Source: an uncultured Alphaproteobacteria bacterium (GTDB lineage Bacteria > Pseudomonadota > Alphaproteobacteria > Micropepsales > Micropepsaceae). Taken from it: a stretch of DNA of 64,000 bases. Under the pieces are notes generated by a model that was given only the letters and a program-made list of their open reading frames with translations, had not been told where the DNA came from and did no database searches. The stretch is taken from positions 524,234-588,233 of the forward strand of contig CADEFU010000001.1 in assembly GCA_902826695.1 (NCBI GenBank), read 5' to 3'. A program made the position numbers and the translations under genes. This document shows, piece after piece, positions 1 through 8,611 of the stretch (positions are counted from its first letter, which is position 1; each line of letters opens with the position of its first letter).

Positions 1-2
1 CG

Positions 3-1409
3 TTTCGTGCCTATGACGATGCGCGTCGCGCCGAGGTGCAGATCACCCAGCACAACGCGGATGTCAGCCTCGCCTGGTTCGAACATATGGAGCGTTCGAA
101 CGATATGAAGCCGATGCAGTTCGCGATGGTTGTGATGTGCCGCGCGAAGAGCATCACTTGGGACAACCTGCTTGTCCGCGACGCCTCGTTCGTGAAGCGG
201 TTTGAAGACGAGTGGTATCAAACGAGCCTCGAGGAGACCGGGTTCGACTGCCGGGCGGGGCGGCCGACGCCGATGTTCACGCCGCTAAAGCTGCGCGAGA
301 TGACGGTCGAGAACCGGGTCGTGGTGTCGCCGATGGCGCAGTATTCGGCGGTGGACGGGGTACCGAACGACTGGCACTTCGTGCACTACGCGTCGCGCGC
401 GATGGGCGGGGCGGGGCTTGTCTATGTCGAAATGACGTGTCCCTCGCCGGATGCGCGCATTACGCTCGGCTGTACAGGGCTCTGGAACGAAGCGCAGGAG
501 CGCGAGTTCAAGCGGATTGCACAGTTCGTGCATGCGAATAGCCGCGCGAAGCTCTGCATGCAGTTGGGACATGCGGGCCGCAAGGGGGCGACGCAGCTTG
601 GGTGGGAAGACGCGGATCATCCGATTGCCGCTCCGGCGGACAATTGGGCGCTCCATTCGGCGTCGCCGCTTGCTTATCTCAAAGGTGTGAGCCAGCTGCC
701 GATTGCGCTCGATAGGGCGACGATGGACCGTATCAAGGCCGATTTCGTGCAAGCGACACGGCGCGCGGACCGAGCAGGGTACGACATGCTCGAGCTGCAC
801 TGTGCGCATGGCTATTTGTTCGCGAGCTTTCTGTCACCGCTGACGAATCTGCGGCACGACGAGTATGGGGGCTCAATCGAGAACCGGGCACGATATCCGC
901 TCGAAGTATTCGGGGCGATGCGCGCGGCTTGGCCTCAAGCGAAGCCTATGTCGGTGCGCATTTCGGCAAGCGACTGGGCACCGGGCGGGATCACGGAGGA
1001 GGATGTCGTCGCGATCGCGCGCATGTTTGCGGCGGCGGGATGCGATCTCATCGACACGTCGTCGGGGCAGACCGTGCCGGAGCAGAAGCCCACTTACGGG
1101 CGCATGTTCCAGGTGCAGTTTGCGGAGGCGATCCGCAATGTGACCGGGATCAAGACGATGGCGGTTGGCGCGATTACTGAGCCTGCGCAGGTGAACACGA
1201 TTATTGCCTGCCGGCGTGCCGACCTGGTGGCGCTGGCGCGGCCGCATCTTGTCGATCCGGCGTTCACGCGCAAAGCGGCGGCTTGGTACGGCGCGAAGGA
1301 AGCGACGCCGGTGCAATATCTTTCCGGGATGGCGCAAGCCTATCGTGAAAGCAAGCGCGCTCGCGAGCGCCAGACGGAGCTGCAACGCAAAGCGAAGCCC
1401 AAGCACTAG
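3..1409 (+). CDS. Bifunctional aryl-CoA monooxygenase / Old Yellow Enzyme-type reductase, 3' part (salicylyl-CoA 5-hydroxylase or anthraniloyl-CoA monooxygenase family)
   Basis: The frame is open to the left edge, so the 5' end is missing; 468 codons are visible. A GTG at 36 lies inside the frame and is not the real start. The first ~75 residues match the tail of a flavin aromatic hydroxylase (LAWFEHMERSND). The rest is a complete Old Yellow Enzyme (NADH:flavin oxidoreductase) barrel with FTPLKLREMTVENRVVVSPM, QLGHAGRKG, HCAHGYLFASFLSPLTN followed by YGGS and ENRARYPLEV, and ALARPHLVDP. This fusion is known for enzymes that hydroxylate and reduce CoA-activated anthranilate or salicylate in aerobic aromatic degradation; full length is usually about 750-800 residues. 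The exact substrate cannot be read from this part. No other aromatic-CoA gene is visible; they may lie upstream. Confidence 0.85.
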   Translation, partial: FRAYDDARRAEVQITQHNADVSLAWFEHMERSNDMKPMQFAMVVMCRAKSITWDNLLVRDASFVKRFEDEWYQTSLEETGFDCRAGRPTPMFTPLKLREMTVENRVVVSPMAQYSAVDGVPNDWHFVHYASRAMGGAGLVYVEMTCPSPDARITLGCTGLWNEAQEREFKRIAQFVHANSRAKLCMQLGHAGRKGATQLGWEDADHPIAAPADNWALHSASPLAYLKGVSQLPIALDRATMDRIKADFVQATRRADRAGYDMLELHCAHGYLFASFLSPLTNLRHDEYGGSIENRARYPLEVFGAMRAAWPQAKPMSVRISASDWAPGGITEEDVVAIARMFAAAGCDLIDTSSGQTVPEQKPTYGRMFQVQFAEAIRNVTGIKTMAVGAITEPAQVNTIIACRRADLVALARPHLVDPAFTRKAAAWYGAKEATPVQYLSGMAQAYRESKRARERQTELQRKAKPKH

Positions 1410-1433
1410 CTACGCGTGCTTGAGCGCTGGCCT

Positions 1434-2381
1434 TCAGCTCTTGGGTTTGGTGCGGCGGATGGCGGTGCGTTTTGGTACGGCCGGTGCCGTGGCCGCTGCT
1501 GCAGGCGGTGGCGCGGCCACTGCGGCCGACTTTTCGCCCGCGCGCTGAATGGGGGCGTTGAACGCGCAGATATCCAAGTTCTTAGCGACCCGCTTATAGA
1601 AGTCGGGTGCGGGGTTGCGGCGTTGGGCTTTGAACTCTTCGAACGCCTTGGAGTTGGTGTCCATCACTTGGATGCGCGGACGTTCGGCTGCGGGCATGTC
1701 GGCAGCCATTCGGGCACGCAGAATTGGATCGCGTTTCGATTCTTGCTTTATGACGCCGCTGTCGACCTTTGGGTCGCCGCGGTTCAGTTTTTGGATATGC
1801 TGCATACCATCGAGCACACGGCCGAATGCGGTGAGGTTCCGGTCAAGGCGGCGCGGCGCGTGGCCGATCGGGATGTAGAACTCAGTGCCACCCGTGTTCG
1901 GTTCGGTGTCGCGTGCCATTGCCACCGTACCGGGGCAGTGCAACACCCACATCTTCGCGTCGTCCCAGTCGCGGCCGACCGGGAAGCCGTCGACGTGACC
2001 GACTTCCTTGGCGAAGAGGTCGGGAGACCCAACCGGTGCGAACGCGACGTCGCCCGTGATGGCGCGATCGAATTCGGCGGCTAACGCCGGCCACTCGGGC
2101 AGCTTCTTGTCGTCGCCTTCACCGATGCCGCCTTGGGCGACGAAGCCGTCGATGACCCGGTAGAAGCTTTTACCGTCGTAGAACTTTGCCCGGACAAGTT
2201 CGCGAAAACGCTTGGCGTGCTCTGGGGCGAAGTCGGGGGCGAGCTCGATGAGGACGCGGCCATAGTTCACGTCCATGACGACCAGGTTCTCCGGGTCGAC
2301 GTCGCGCCATTCGTCCGCGCGCAACGGTGCCGCGAGGGCTGCCGCCAGCAGCGAGGCGGCGATCAAAGTTCTCATGTGCAT
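1434..2381 (-). CDS. Periplasmic peptidyl-prolyl cis-trans isomerase, cyclophilin type
   Basis: A 315-residue cyclophilin-type prolyl isomerase that helps fold exported proteins. It starts with a signal peptide (MRTLIAASLLAAALAAPLRA). Family motifs are FYDGKSFYRVIDGFVAQGG, GTVAMARDTEPNTGGTEFYI and LTAFGRVLDGMQ. The C-terminal ~50 residues are a low-complexity Ala/Pro tail ending in basic residues (PKRTAIRRTKPKS), which ordinary cyclophilins lack; it may be a tether. ATG at 2381 is preceded by AGGGA at a short distance; a second ATG two codons on (2375) is also possible. It converges on the aryl-CoA enzyme gene with a 24-base gap. Confidence 0.88.
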   Translation of the reverse strand: MHMRTLIAASLLAAALAAPLRADEWRDVDPENLVVMDVNYGRVLIELAPDFAPEHAKRFRELVRAKFYDGKSFYRVIDGFVAQGGIGEGDDKKLPEWPALAAEFDRAITGDVAFAPVGSPDLFAKEVGHVDGFPVGRDWDDAKMWVLHCPGTVAMARDTEPNTGGTEFYIPIGHAPRRLDRNLTAFGRVLDGMQHIQKLNRGDPKVDSGVIKQESKRDPILRARMAADMPAAERPRIQVMDTNSKAFEEFKAQRRNPAPDFYKRVAKNLDICAFNAPIQRAGEKSAAVAAPPPAAAATAPAVPKRTAIRRTKPKS

Positions 2382-2415
2382 CGTGTCCCTGTCTTTGAGC
2401 GATATTAGACGGAAA

Positions 2416-2715
2416 TCAGGCCCAGGTGTCGAACGTGTTGACGACTTCGTGACGCTTGCAGAAGTCGCGGAATTCGGTCACGGCTTGCAACCGCCCGCCG
2501 AATTTTTCTCTGAGGAGCACAAGCGCGAGGTTTGCGACCTCGGCAGGGGGAACCGTGACGGAGAACTCGGCTGCGGTTCCACGATCCTCATGTTCGGCGG
2601 TACGAGCCATGTCATAAGCGTGCATCCGGATGGCCCCGTCGGCCTGCAACTGAAGTCGGACCGAGCGGAAATCGGCGCCTTCTTGCCGAGCGATCTCACT
2701 GTCGCGCTCTGTCAT
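2416..2715 (-). CDS. Small conserved-looking hypothetical protein (99 aa)
   Basis: A 99-residue acidic protein of unknown function. I chose ATG 2715 (MTERDSEIARQEGADFRSVR) because AAGGA lies about 10 bases upstream and the longer open frame upstream has a different, Arg/Pro-rich composition typical of non-coding frames. The body reads as alternating strands and one helix (LQLQADGAIRMHAYDMA, VPPAEVANLALVLLREKFGG), and it has a single Cys near the C terminus. There is no signal peptide or membrane segment. It ends 34 bases before the cyclophilin start on the same strand, so the two may be cotranscribed. I do not recognise the family. Confidence 0.55.
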   Translation of the reverse strand: MTERDSEIARQEGADFRSVRLQLQADGAIRMHAYDMARTAEHEDRGTAAEFSVTVPPAEVANLALVLLREKFGGRLQAVTEFRDFCKRHEVVNTFDTWA

Positions 2716-2897
2716 GGGTCTAGGTCCTTGTCGCAGCTGCCAGGGGATATCTTGCGCTAAACCGCGCGGTGATTGAAGGCGGCGGGGCGAGAGACTACTT
2801 GCGGTCGCAATGGGCGCAAAATTGCCAGTGTCCGGCTCTTTCGCGGCGGGTGTGTGGTGCCTAAGATGAACGCCCACTGAGTCGGGGAGGGAAGTCG

Positions 2898-3488
2898 ATG
2901 AAATTCTCGCACGCCGCATTGTTGTTCGCCGCGTCCACGCTGGTCGCAGGGCCGGTCATGGCGGCGAAAAAGAAGACGCCGCCGGCGCCGCGCTGCGTCA
3001 AGGATAAGGTCTTGTCGGCGTTCCAAATGCGCATGCTGCAGACGGAACTCGTCGTTGGAGCGCTGTCGTGCAAGCTAACGCCGCGCTACAACGAGTTCGT
3101 GACGGCCTATCAAAAGGACCTGATGACGGCGCACCGGGCGCTGCTCAGCTATTTCGGGCGGGAGTCGCGGCTTGAGGACTACAAGTCGAAGACCGCGAAC
3201 GAAGCCTCGCAGCGCAGCCTGTCGAACATTACCGAGTTCTGCCTCTATTCGGCGGCGACGTATGACAAGCTTCTGGGGCCGGAAAAGCTGAAGCTGGTCG
3301 AGTTCGTGTCGATCGAGCCGGCGGCCAACCGCCATGGGCAGGATGTCTGCGGGACGCCGTCGCTGGTGACCGCCTCCACCACGGGCAAGGTCGTGCCGAT
3401 GCCGCGGGTGAAGCCAGACGTGCCGCCGGGCGCGGTTAAGATGGAGGCCGCCACGCCGGCGGCTGAAACGGCTCAGACGACGCCATAG
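2898..3488 (+). CDS. Secreted hypothetical protein (196 aa)
   Basis: A predicted exported protein. The first 22 residues form a clear signal peptide (MKFSHAALLFAASTLVAGPV, then MAA). The mature part has four cysteines, in CVKDKVL, LSCKLTP, EFCLYSA and DVCGTPS, that could make two disulfides, a helical middle (YNEFVTAYQKDLMTAHRALL) and a Pro/Ala/Thr-rich tail. ATG 2898 is preceded by GGGAGGGAAG. It is followed at once by a strong terminator, so it is monocistronic or last in its unit. The family is not recognised. It diverges from the 99-residue gene across about 180 bases that should hold both promoters. Confidence 0.75.
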   Translation: MKFSHAALLFAASTLVAGPVMAAKKKTPPAPRCVKDKVLSAFQMRMLQTELVVGALSCKLTPRYNEFVTAYQKDLMTAHRALLSYFGRESRLEDYKSKTANEASQRSLSNITEFCLYSAATYDKLLGPEKLKLVEFVSIEPAANRHGQDVCGTPSLVTASTTGKVVPMPRVKPDVPPGAVKMEAATPAAETAQTTP

Positions 3489-3506
3489 GGTCGGCTTTTG
3501 GAATGC

Positions 3507-3541
3507 AAAAGGGACGCGCTATCTGGCGCGTCCCTTTTTTT
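3507..3541. terminator. Rho-independent terminator, bidirectional
   Basis: A perfect 13-bp stem (AAAAGGGACGCGC with GCGCGTCCCTTTT) around a 6-base loop, followed by a run of seven T on the plus strand. It ends the secreted-protein gene. On the minus strand it lies just past the stop of the first OmpA gene and also has a short T tract, so it probably serves both. Confidence 0.9.
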
Positions 3542-3560
3542 GTGCCCTCGCACGCGCCTC

Positions 3561-4604
3561 TTAGTTGAGGTCGATCTCGGCGCGGCGATTGCGCGGTTCG
3601 ATCTCGCGGTCGCCGGTTTGGACCATCAGCGTGGATTCGCCCTTGCCGACGGCCGTGATGGCGTTCGCCGGAATGCCCTCGCCGACGAGCGCCTTCTTGA
3701 CGTTCTTGGCGCGGCGTTCGGATAGAGCCTTGTTATAGCGCGGCGAACCGACGGTATCGGTGTGACCGCTGACCAGGATCGACACGATGCCGTCATGGCG
3801 GGCTACGGCGGCGGCTTCGCGAACGACATCCATCGCCGCTGCTGTCAGGTTTGTCTTGTTGAACCCGAAGAAGACGATGAACTGGCGCGGTGCGGGCGCG
3901 GGGGCCGGCGGCGGTGCGCTCATCACCGGTTCGGGTGCCATCGGCTCGGCGTCGGCTTGCAGGTCGAAGCGCAGGCCAACGGTGACGGTGTGGTTTTCGT
4001 TCTCAATTTCGACGCCGCCCGGACCGAAGAACAAGAAGCTTGGATCTTCTGTCGTCGTGTAGCGATAGCTCAGCACGAAATCGAGACGGTCGGACAGGCG
4101 ATGCGAGATCTGCACGAGCGCTTGCGCGGCGAACACCCAGTCGGTGTCTTCGCGCAGCGCAATCGCCGTGTCGTTGGCTTCGACGAGCGAGCCGCCAAGG
4201 CCGATGCCGACCGACAGCGCCGTGTTCTCGGAGATGTCGATGTCGTGGACAAGATTTACGATGTGGGTGAGTTGGCGAATTTCGCCCATGTCGCCCACGA
4301 GGCACCCGGCGCCGAGGTTGACGCACTCCGCTTCGGTCTCGCGCCAGCCGACTTCGAGCTCGATGCGCCAGTTGCTGTCCCAGCGGTGGCCGACTTCGAC
4401 GAACGCCGCCCAACCGGATTCGAAGTCCGCTTCCCAAGTGACCGGACCGGCGCCGATCAGATCGATGCCGGTGTCATCCATCCAGTTCGCGCCGCCCTCA
4501 AGCGCGATGTACCAGCCCTCGGGCCGGTGGCCCGCGGCGGCGTTGTTCGCGAGTGCGTAGATCGATAACCCCAGTGCCGAGGCCAACAGCACATTCTTCA
4601 ACAT
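3561..4604 (-). CDS. OmpA-family outer-membrane protein, paralogue 1 of 6 (347 aa)
   Basis: Signal peptide at 1-25, then an eight-stranded-type barrel to about residue 205 (it opens with GWYIALEGGANWMDD and ends VTVGLRFDLQ). An Ala/Pro linker (APAPAPAP) follows, then a C-terminal OmpA domain (QFIVFFGFNKTNLT, GHTDTVGSPRYNKALSERRA) that binds peptidoglycan through Asp of TD and the last Arg of ERRA. Two cysteines seven residues apart (C94, C101) sit in a predicted barrel loop. A GGGGGA ribosome site precedes ATG 4604. It is transcribed alone: terminators flank both ends. It is the leftmost member of a tandem paralogous array. Confidence 0.9.
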   Translation of the reverse strand: MLKNVLLASALGLSIYALANNAAAGHRPEGWYIALEGGANWMDDTGIDLIGAGPVTWEADFESGWAAFVEVGHRWDSNWRIELEVGWRETEAECVNLGAGCLVGDMGEIRQLTHIVNLVHDIDISENTALSVGIGLGGSLVEANDTAIALREDTDWVFAAQALVQISHRLSDRLDFVLSYRYTTTEDPSFLFFGPGGVEIENENHTVTVGLRFDLQADAEPMAPEPVMSAPPPAPAPAPRQFIVFFGFNKTNLTAAAMDVVREAAAVARHDGIVSILVSGHTDTVGSPRYNKALSERRAKNVKKALVGEGIPANAITAVGKGESTLMVQTGDREIEPRNRRAEIDLN

Positions 4605-4760
4605 GGCTTAGTCCCCCAAAGTCGCTTTTCCGGCGGGACGCTTCCCCTCGCCCCGGAACCCAGAAATCCCCGCAACGAATCAGCAAAAACAACCTACACG
4701 GGTCAAACAAAAGGGTGCGGTTCGCTTAACTTCGATGGGCAGTGTGCCCTGAAAGACAAA

Positions 4761-4784
4761 AGGGCGGCCCAGAAGGGCCGCCCT
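4761..4784 (-). terminator. Rho-independent terminator of OmpA paralogue 2
   Basis: A 10-bp perfect stem (AGGGCGGCCC / GGGCCGCCCT) with an AGAA loop. Read on the minus strand it is followed by TTTGTCTTTC. It lies 33 bases after the stop of the OmpA gene that ends at 4817. Confidence 0.85.
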
Positions 4785-4816
4785 GCGGTTGTAGGTAACC
4801 TTACCTTGGATAGCGT

Positions 4817-5869
4817 CTAGTTGAGGTCGACGGTCGCCCGGCGGTTCTGGGGTTCCTTCACGCCGTCGTCGGTCTGGACCAGAAGCTCGGTCTCGCCCTT
4901 GCCGGTCGAGGTGATGGCGCTGTTCGAAACGCCCTGCCGGACAAGCTCTGCCCGCACCACGTTGGCGCGGCGAACCGACAGGCGCTGATTGTAGGCATTC
5001 GTGCCGACGGTGTCGGTGTGCCCCGTGATCAGGACCGAGGCTGTGCCGTTCTGCTTGGCGGCGGTGGCGGCTTCGGTCAGGACGCGGGTCGCCTCGGCGG
5101 TCAGGGTGTACTTGTTGAAGCCGAAGAAAACGATGAACTGACGTGGTGGTTCGCTCGACGTCGGCGGTGGCGACGGCGGTGCCGGTGGGGCGACGTAAGA
5201 CGGCTCGCTTGCATACAAGGCATAGCGCAGGCCGAGCGTGGCAGTGTTCTTCACGACGTCTTCGGCGCCGCGCCAGTTGCTCACTGTTGCGTTCGGGAAC
5301 ACGAAGCGGAAGTCGGGCTCAAGGACACGCAGATAGCGGTAGTTCAGCGAGATCGCCATGCGGCGGGTGACCATATAGTCCACGCCCGCGAGGCCTTGAT
5401 AGGCGAAGTTCCAGTCATCGTCGCTGGCCGCGCCGACGCCAGTCCGCGTGACATCGGCGCTGGCGAAATCGCCGCCGGCGCCGACGCCGAGGTTCACCGA
5501 GAGCTTGTCGTTGAGGGTGATATCGTAGCGAACGTTCGCCATGAACGTCACTTCCGAGAGAGTGGCGTCCCATCCGGGTACAACGACACCCGCTGCATTG
5601 GTGTAGCTGTCGAGGTCGTTATCGCGGTAGCCGCCTTCGAATTCGACACGCAAGCGGTTCGACCAGGCATAGCCAACAGTCGCGAGCGCAGCCCAGCCGG
5701 TGTCGAAGCTCGCAACGCGCGCCGCACCGTTGTTCAGATGGTCCCACTCTTCAAGCCAGCTGGCGCCGCCTTCCAGGCCGACGTACCAACCGGTGATCGG
5801 CGCTGCGTTTGCAACACCGCAGGCAGCGACAGCCATGGCCGCGCCAATGCACGCAGATTTCATTCTCAT
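4817..5869 (-). CDS. OmpA-family outer-membrane protein, paralogue 2 of 6 (350 aa)
   Basis: Same architecture as its neighbours: signal peptide (cleavage near ANA-AP, residue 22), barrel beginning ITGWYVGLEGGASWLEEW and ending TLGLRYALYA, Pro/Ser linker (PPAPPSPPPTSS), then the peptidoglycan-binding OmpA domain (QFIVFFGFNKYTLT, GHTDTVGTNAYNQRLSVRRA). The C terminus is NRRATVDLN, shared across the array. ATG 5869 has AAGGGG six bases upstream. Its only cysteines are in the signal peptide. It is monocistronic, with its own terminator. The protein probably links outer membrane and cell wall; any pore or ligand role is unknown. Confidence 0.9.
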   Translation of the reverse strand: MRMKSACIGAAMAVAACGVANAAPITGWYVGLEGGASWLEEWDHLNNGAARVASFDTGWAALATVGYAWSNRLRVEFEGGYRDNDLDSYTNAAGVVVPGWDATLSEVTFMANVRYDITLNDKLSVNLGVGAGGDFASADVTRTGVGAASDDDWNFAYQGLAGVDYMVTRRMAISLNYRYLRVLEPDFRFVFPNATVSNWRGAEDVVKNTATLGLRYALYASEPSYVAPPAPPSPPPTSSEPPRQFIVFFGFNKYTLTAEATRVLTEAATAAKQNGTASVLITGHTDTVGTNAYNQRLSVRRANVVRAELVRQGVSNSAITSTGKGETELLVQTDDGVKEPQNRRATVDLN

Positions 5870-6020
5870 TTGACACCCCTTCTAGTGTTCTTGCTGACCT
5901 CTGTACGCACAGCGGCCGCCCCTTGTTTGAATCCGGGGTGCTCTCGAAAGCGGGGAGTGTCAAACACACGGATTCGTTGGTGTTGCAATTCGCTGAAACG
6001 CGGGCATTTCGGAAACAAAA

Positions 6021-6042
6021 GGAGCGGGCAAATGCCCGCTCC
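6021..6042 (-). terminator. Rho-independent terminator of OmpA paralogue 3
   Basis: A 10-bp perfect stem (GGAGCGGGCA / TGCCCGCTCC) with a two-base AA centre. On the minus strand it is followed by TTTTGTTTCC. It lies about 60 bases past the stop of the gene ending at 6102. Confidence 0.85.
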
Positions 6043-6101
6043 TCGACTCCCGGTTGTTGTGGATTTCGCTGATTCGCAGGCGAATCGACCGACTCAGCAG
6101 G

Positions 6102-7187
6102 TCATTGCAAGTCGATTGTGGCGCGCCGGTTTTGAGGTTCCTTCACGCCGTCGCCGGTGCGGACCAAAAGATCCGCCTCGCCGCGCCCGCTCGCGCTGAT
6201 TTTGTCGGCCGGGACGCCGTTTCGGGTGAGGGCGGTGCGAACGGCGTTTGCGCGGCGCTCGGACAGCGCTTGATTGTAGGCCGTGTTGCCCGAGCTGTCG
6301 GCGTGACCGACGATGGCGATCGCAGCTGCACCGAAATCGCGGGCGGCGGAAGCTGCATCAGCAACCACGCGCTCGGCCTCTGCGACGAGGTCGGCACTGT
6401 TGTAGCCGAAGAAGACGATGAACTGCGGCGGTGCGGTTGGTGCCGGCGGTGGTGGTGGCGCCGGTGGGGCAGGGGGCACCGCCGGTGGTTCGGCGCGTGC
6501 GGGCGCGCCTTCGAGCGCGAAGCGAAGGCCGAGCGTGGCAGAGTGCTTCGAGAGGTCGTTCAAGAAGGCCGTGTATTGCACCGTGTTTGCGGCGATCATG
6601 CTTGAATATTCCGGCGCATCGACGTGCAGGTAGCGGTAGTTCAAGAACAGCTGTGTTTGGCGACCGATCGCGTAGCTAATGCCGGCGAGACCTTGGTAGG
6701 CCAGCCGCCACTCGCTGTCAGCGAAGCCCAGCTGATCGACTTCCAAGTTCGCATGATCAGCGCCGATGCCGGCGCCGATCGAGAACGTCATCTTGTCGCC
6801 AAGGCGGAAGTCGTAAAGGAGGTTTGCCATCACCGTGAATTCGCTGAGGCTGCCGGCCGCCGACACGGCTGTGGTGACGGGAAAGGTCTGCAACAAGCGG
6901 TCGAAGTTGTTGTCGCGATAACCAAGCTCAAGCTCGGCGCGAAAGTTGTTGTCGAACGCGTAGCCGATGGACCCGAGGATGGCCCAGCCTGTGTCGAATT
7001 CGGCGGCAAAGCTGGCGCTGTTCGTAATAGTCCCGGTAACAGCGGTGGCTTGCACGAATCTTTCATTGCCGATCCAGCTGGCGCCGCCTTCGATGGCGAC
7101 ATAGGTGCCGCGCAGCTCGCTGGTTTGGCCCGTGGATGCGAACGCGACGAACGCAGCGCTCGCAAGCAGGGTGGTTTTCAATTTCAT
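6102..7187 (-). CDS. OmpA-family outer-membrane protein, paralogue 3 of 6 (361 aa)
   Basis: Signal peptide (MKLKTTLLASAAFVAFASTG), barrel opening LRGTYVAIEGGASWIGNER and ending TLGLRFALEG, a long Pro-rich linker (PAVPPAPPAPPPPPAP), then the OmpA domain (QFIVFFGYNSADLVAEAERV, GHADSSGNTAYNQALSERRA). In this member the usual GHTDT reads GHADS: the peptidoglycan-binding Asp is kept but the preceding Thr is Ala. ATG 7187 follows GGAGAGG. No cysteine is present. It is monocistronic, with its own terminator. Confidence 0.9.
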   Translation of the reverse strand: MKLKTTLLASAAFVAFASTGQTSELRGTYVAIEGGASWIGNERFVQATAVTGTITNSASFAAEFDTGWAILGSIGYAFDNNFRAELELGYRDNNFDRLLQTFPVTTAVSAAGSLSEFTVMANLLYDFRLGDKMTFSIGAGIGADHANLEVDQLGFADSEWRLAYQGLAGISYAIGRQTQLFLNYRYLHVDAPEYSSMIAANTVQYTAFLNDLSKHSATLGLRFALEGAPARAEPPAVPPAPPAPPPPPAPTAPPQFIVFFGYNSADLVAEAERVVADAASAARDFGAAAIAIVGHADSSGNTAYNQALSERRANAVRTALTRNGVPADKISASGRGEADLLVRTGDGVKEPQNRRATIDLQ

Positions 7188-7288
7188 CGGGCCTCTCCGC
7201 AGCAGATCAAGTTCGGCTTTGAGGCTGTTGTCGCGCGGTTAGGCTTAATCAGTCGTAAATTGGTGCGGTCACACCGCCGCCAAAAGGT

Positions 7289-7316
7289 GAAGGGCGGCTC
7301 AGGAGAGCCGCCCTTC
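7289..7316 (-). terminator. Hairpin terminator of OmpA paralogue 4
   Basis: A 12-bp perfect stem (GAAGGGCGGCTC / GAGCCGCCCTTC) with an AGGA loop. On the minus strand it is followed by ACCTTTTGG, a short T tract set a few bases off. It lies 52 bases past the stop of the gene ending at 7369. Confidence 0.75.
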
Positions 7317-7368
7317 AACACCACACGAAGGAGTAGTTAGTCTACTTAGTCACTTCACTCAGAAACGC

Positions 7369-8424
7369 TTAGTTCAGATCGATGGTCGCGCGACGGTTCT
7401 GCGGTTCCTTCACGCTGTCGCCGGTCTGGACCATGAGTTCGCTTTCGCCGCGACCGGCCGTCGAGATTGCGCTCTCCGGAATGCCGTGGCTGGCGAGGCC
7501 GGCCTTCACGGCGCCGGAGCGGCGCATCGACAGGGCGTCGTTGTAGCCGTTCGAGCCGACGGTGTCAGTGTGACCGACGACCATGATCGATGCCGAACCG
7601 AATTGCTTCGCAGCCGCGGCTGCATCGGCGACGACGCGTTCAGCTTCAGGCGTCAAGTTCGACTTGTTGAAGCCGAAGAAGACGATGAACTGCTTCGGGC
7701 GTGTCGGCTGTACCGGCGGTTGCGGCTTCGGCGGCATCGGTGCTGCGCCATCACGCTGCAGGTCGAAGCGCAAGCCGAGCAGGACGCTGTGGTCTGAGTT
7801 CTCCCATGCGACTTGGCCGCCCCCCGAATTCGGGTGGAACGTGTCAGCGTCGTCGGCGTGCATGTAGCGGTAGTCGGCGTAGAGCTGCCAACGATCGCTG
7901 AGATCGTAGCCAACTTGCGCGATCAGCTGGCCGGCGACGACATAGTCATCCAGATCAGGTTCGCTGCTGCTGTAATAGACCATGGCTTGGTCTGCGACGA
8001 CAAGGACACCGCCGACGCCTGCACCAACCGACGCGCTAAACCGGCCACCCAGCGGGATGTCGTAGAGCACGTTGACCATCTGAGAGAACTGCCAAGTGCC
8101 GTTGTTGCTGGAGCCGGGTCTGTCGCAGCTTGGGGTCGTGTCGGACGTAAATGTCCGGCAATCGATGTTGTTGTCGCGGTAGGCGAGCTCCAGTTCGGCA
8201 CGCCAACGGCCCCAATCGTAACCGACTGAACCGGCGATGATGTAGCCGCTATCGAATTCGACATTGCCCTGGAAGGTCGACGTGCCGCCGCCAACGCTGT
8301 AGTCGGCGTCGTTCTGCACGTTCCAACCGGCGCCGAGGCTCATGTACCAGCCTTCGGCTGCGCTCGCGGTCGATGCGAGCCCAACTGCGGCCGTGGCCGC
8401 CATAAGTGTTCTGCGTAGTGTCAT
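7369..8424 (-). CDS. OmpA-family outer-membrane protein, paralogue 4 of 6 (351 aa)
   Basis: The start is set at ATG 8424, not the in-frame one 60 codons earlier, because AGGAGG lies nine bases upstream and a signal peptide follows (MTLRRTLMAATAAVGLASTA, SAA). Barrel from EGWYMSLGAGWNVQND to LLGLRFDLQR; linker PPKPQPPVQPTRP; OmpA domain QFIVFFGFNKSNLT and GHTDTVGSNGYNDALSMRRS, where the usual Ala after the binding Arg is Ser. Two cysteines (C89, C100) lie in the same barrel region as C94/C101 of paralogue 1. It is monocistronic, with its own terminator. Confidence 0.9.
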   Translation of the reverse strand: MTLRRTLMAATAAVGLASTASAAEGWYMSLGAGWNVQNDADYSVGGGTSTFQGNVEFDSGYIIAGSVGYDWGRWRAELELAYRDNNIDCRTFTSDTTPSCDRPGSSNNGTWQFSQMVNVLYDIPLGGRFSASVGAGVGGVLVVADQAMVYYSSSEPDLDDYVVAGQLIAQVGYDLSDRWQLYADYRYMHADDADTFHPNSGGGQVAWENSDHSVLLGLRFDLQRDGAAPMPPKPQPPVQPTRPKQFIVFFGFNKSNLTPEAERVVADAAAAAKQFGSASIMVVGHTDTVGSNGYNDALSMRRSGAVKAGLASHGIPESAISTAGRGESELMVQTGDSVKEPQNRRATIDLN

Positions 8425-8561
8425 TGAATATATCCCTCCTCGCGTGGTGCCCCACGGATGAAGGGAAATGGTTAACAAGTCGTTAATTTGGAGTTTGAGG
8501 GCAACAGGCTGCACTAGATATTGTGTTGGTTGGGCAACAGTTTCGGCTTCAGCAAAGAGAA

Positions 8562-8587
8562 AGGGCGGGTCCTTGCGGGCCCGCCCT
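8562..8587 (-). terminator. Rho-independent terminator of OmpA paralogue 5
   Basis: An 11-bp stem with one G:U pair (AGGGCGGGTCC / GGGCCCGCCCT) and a TTGC loop. On the minus strand it is followed by TCTCTTTGCT. It lies 24 bases past the stop of the gene ending at 8612. Confidence 0.8.
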
Positions 8588-8611
8588 CGTCGATTAGAGA
8601 CCAAGGATCGA

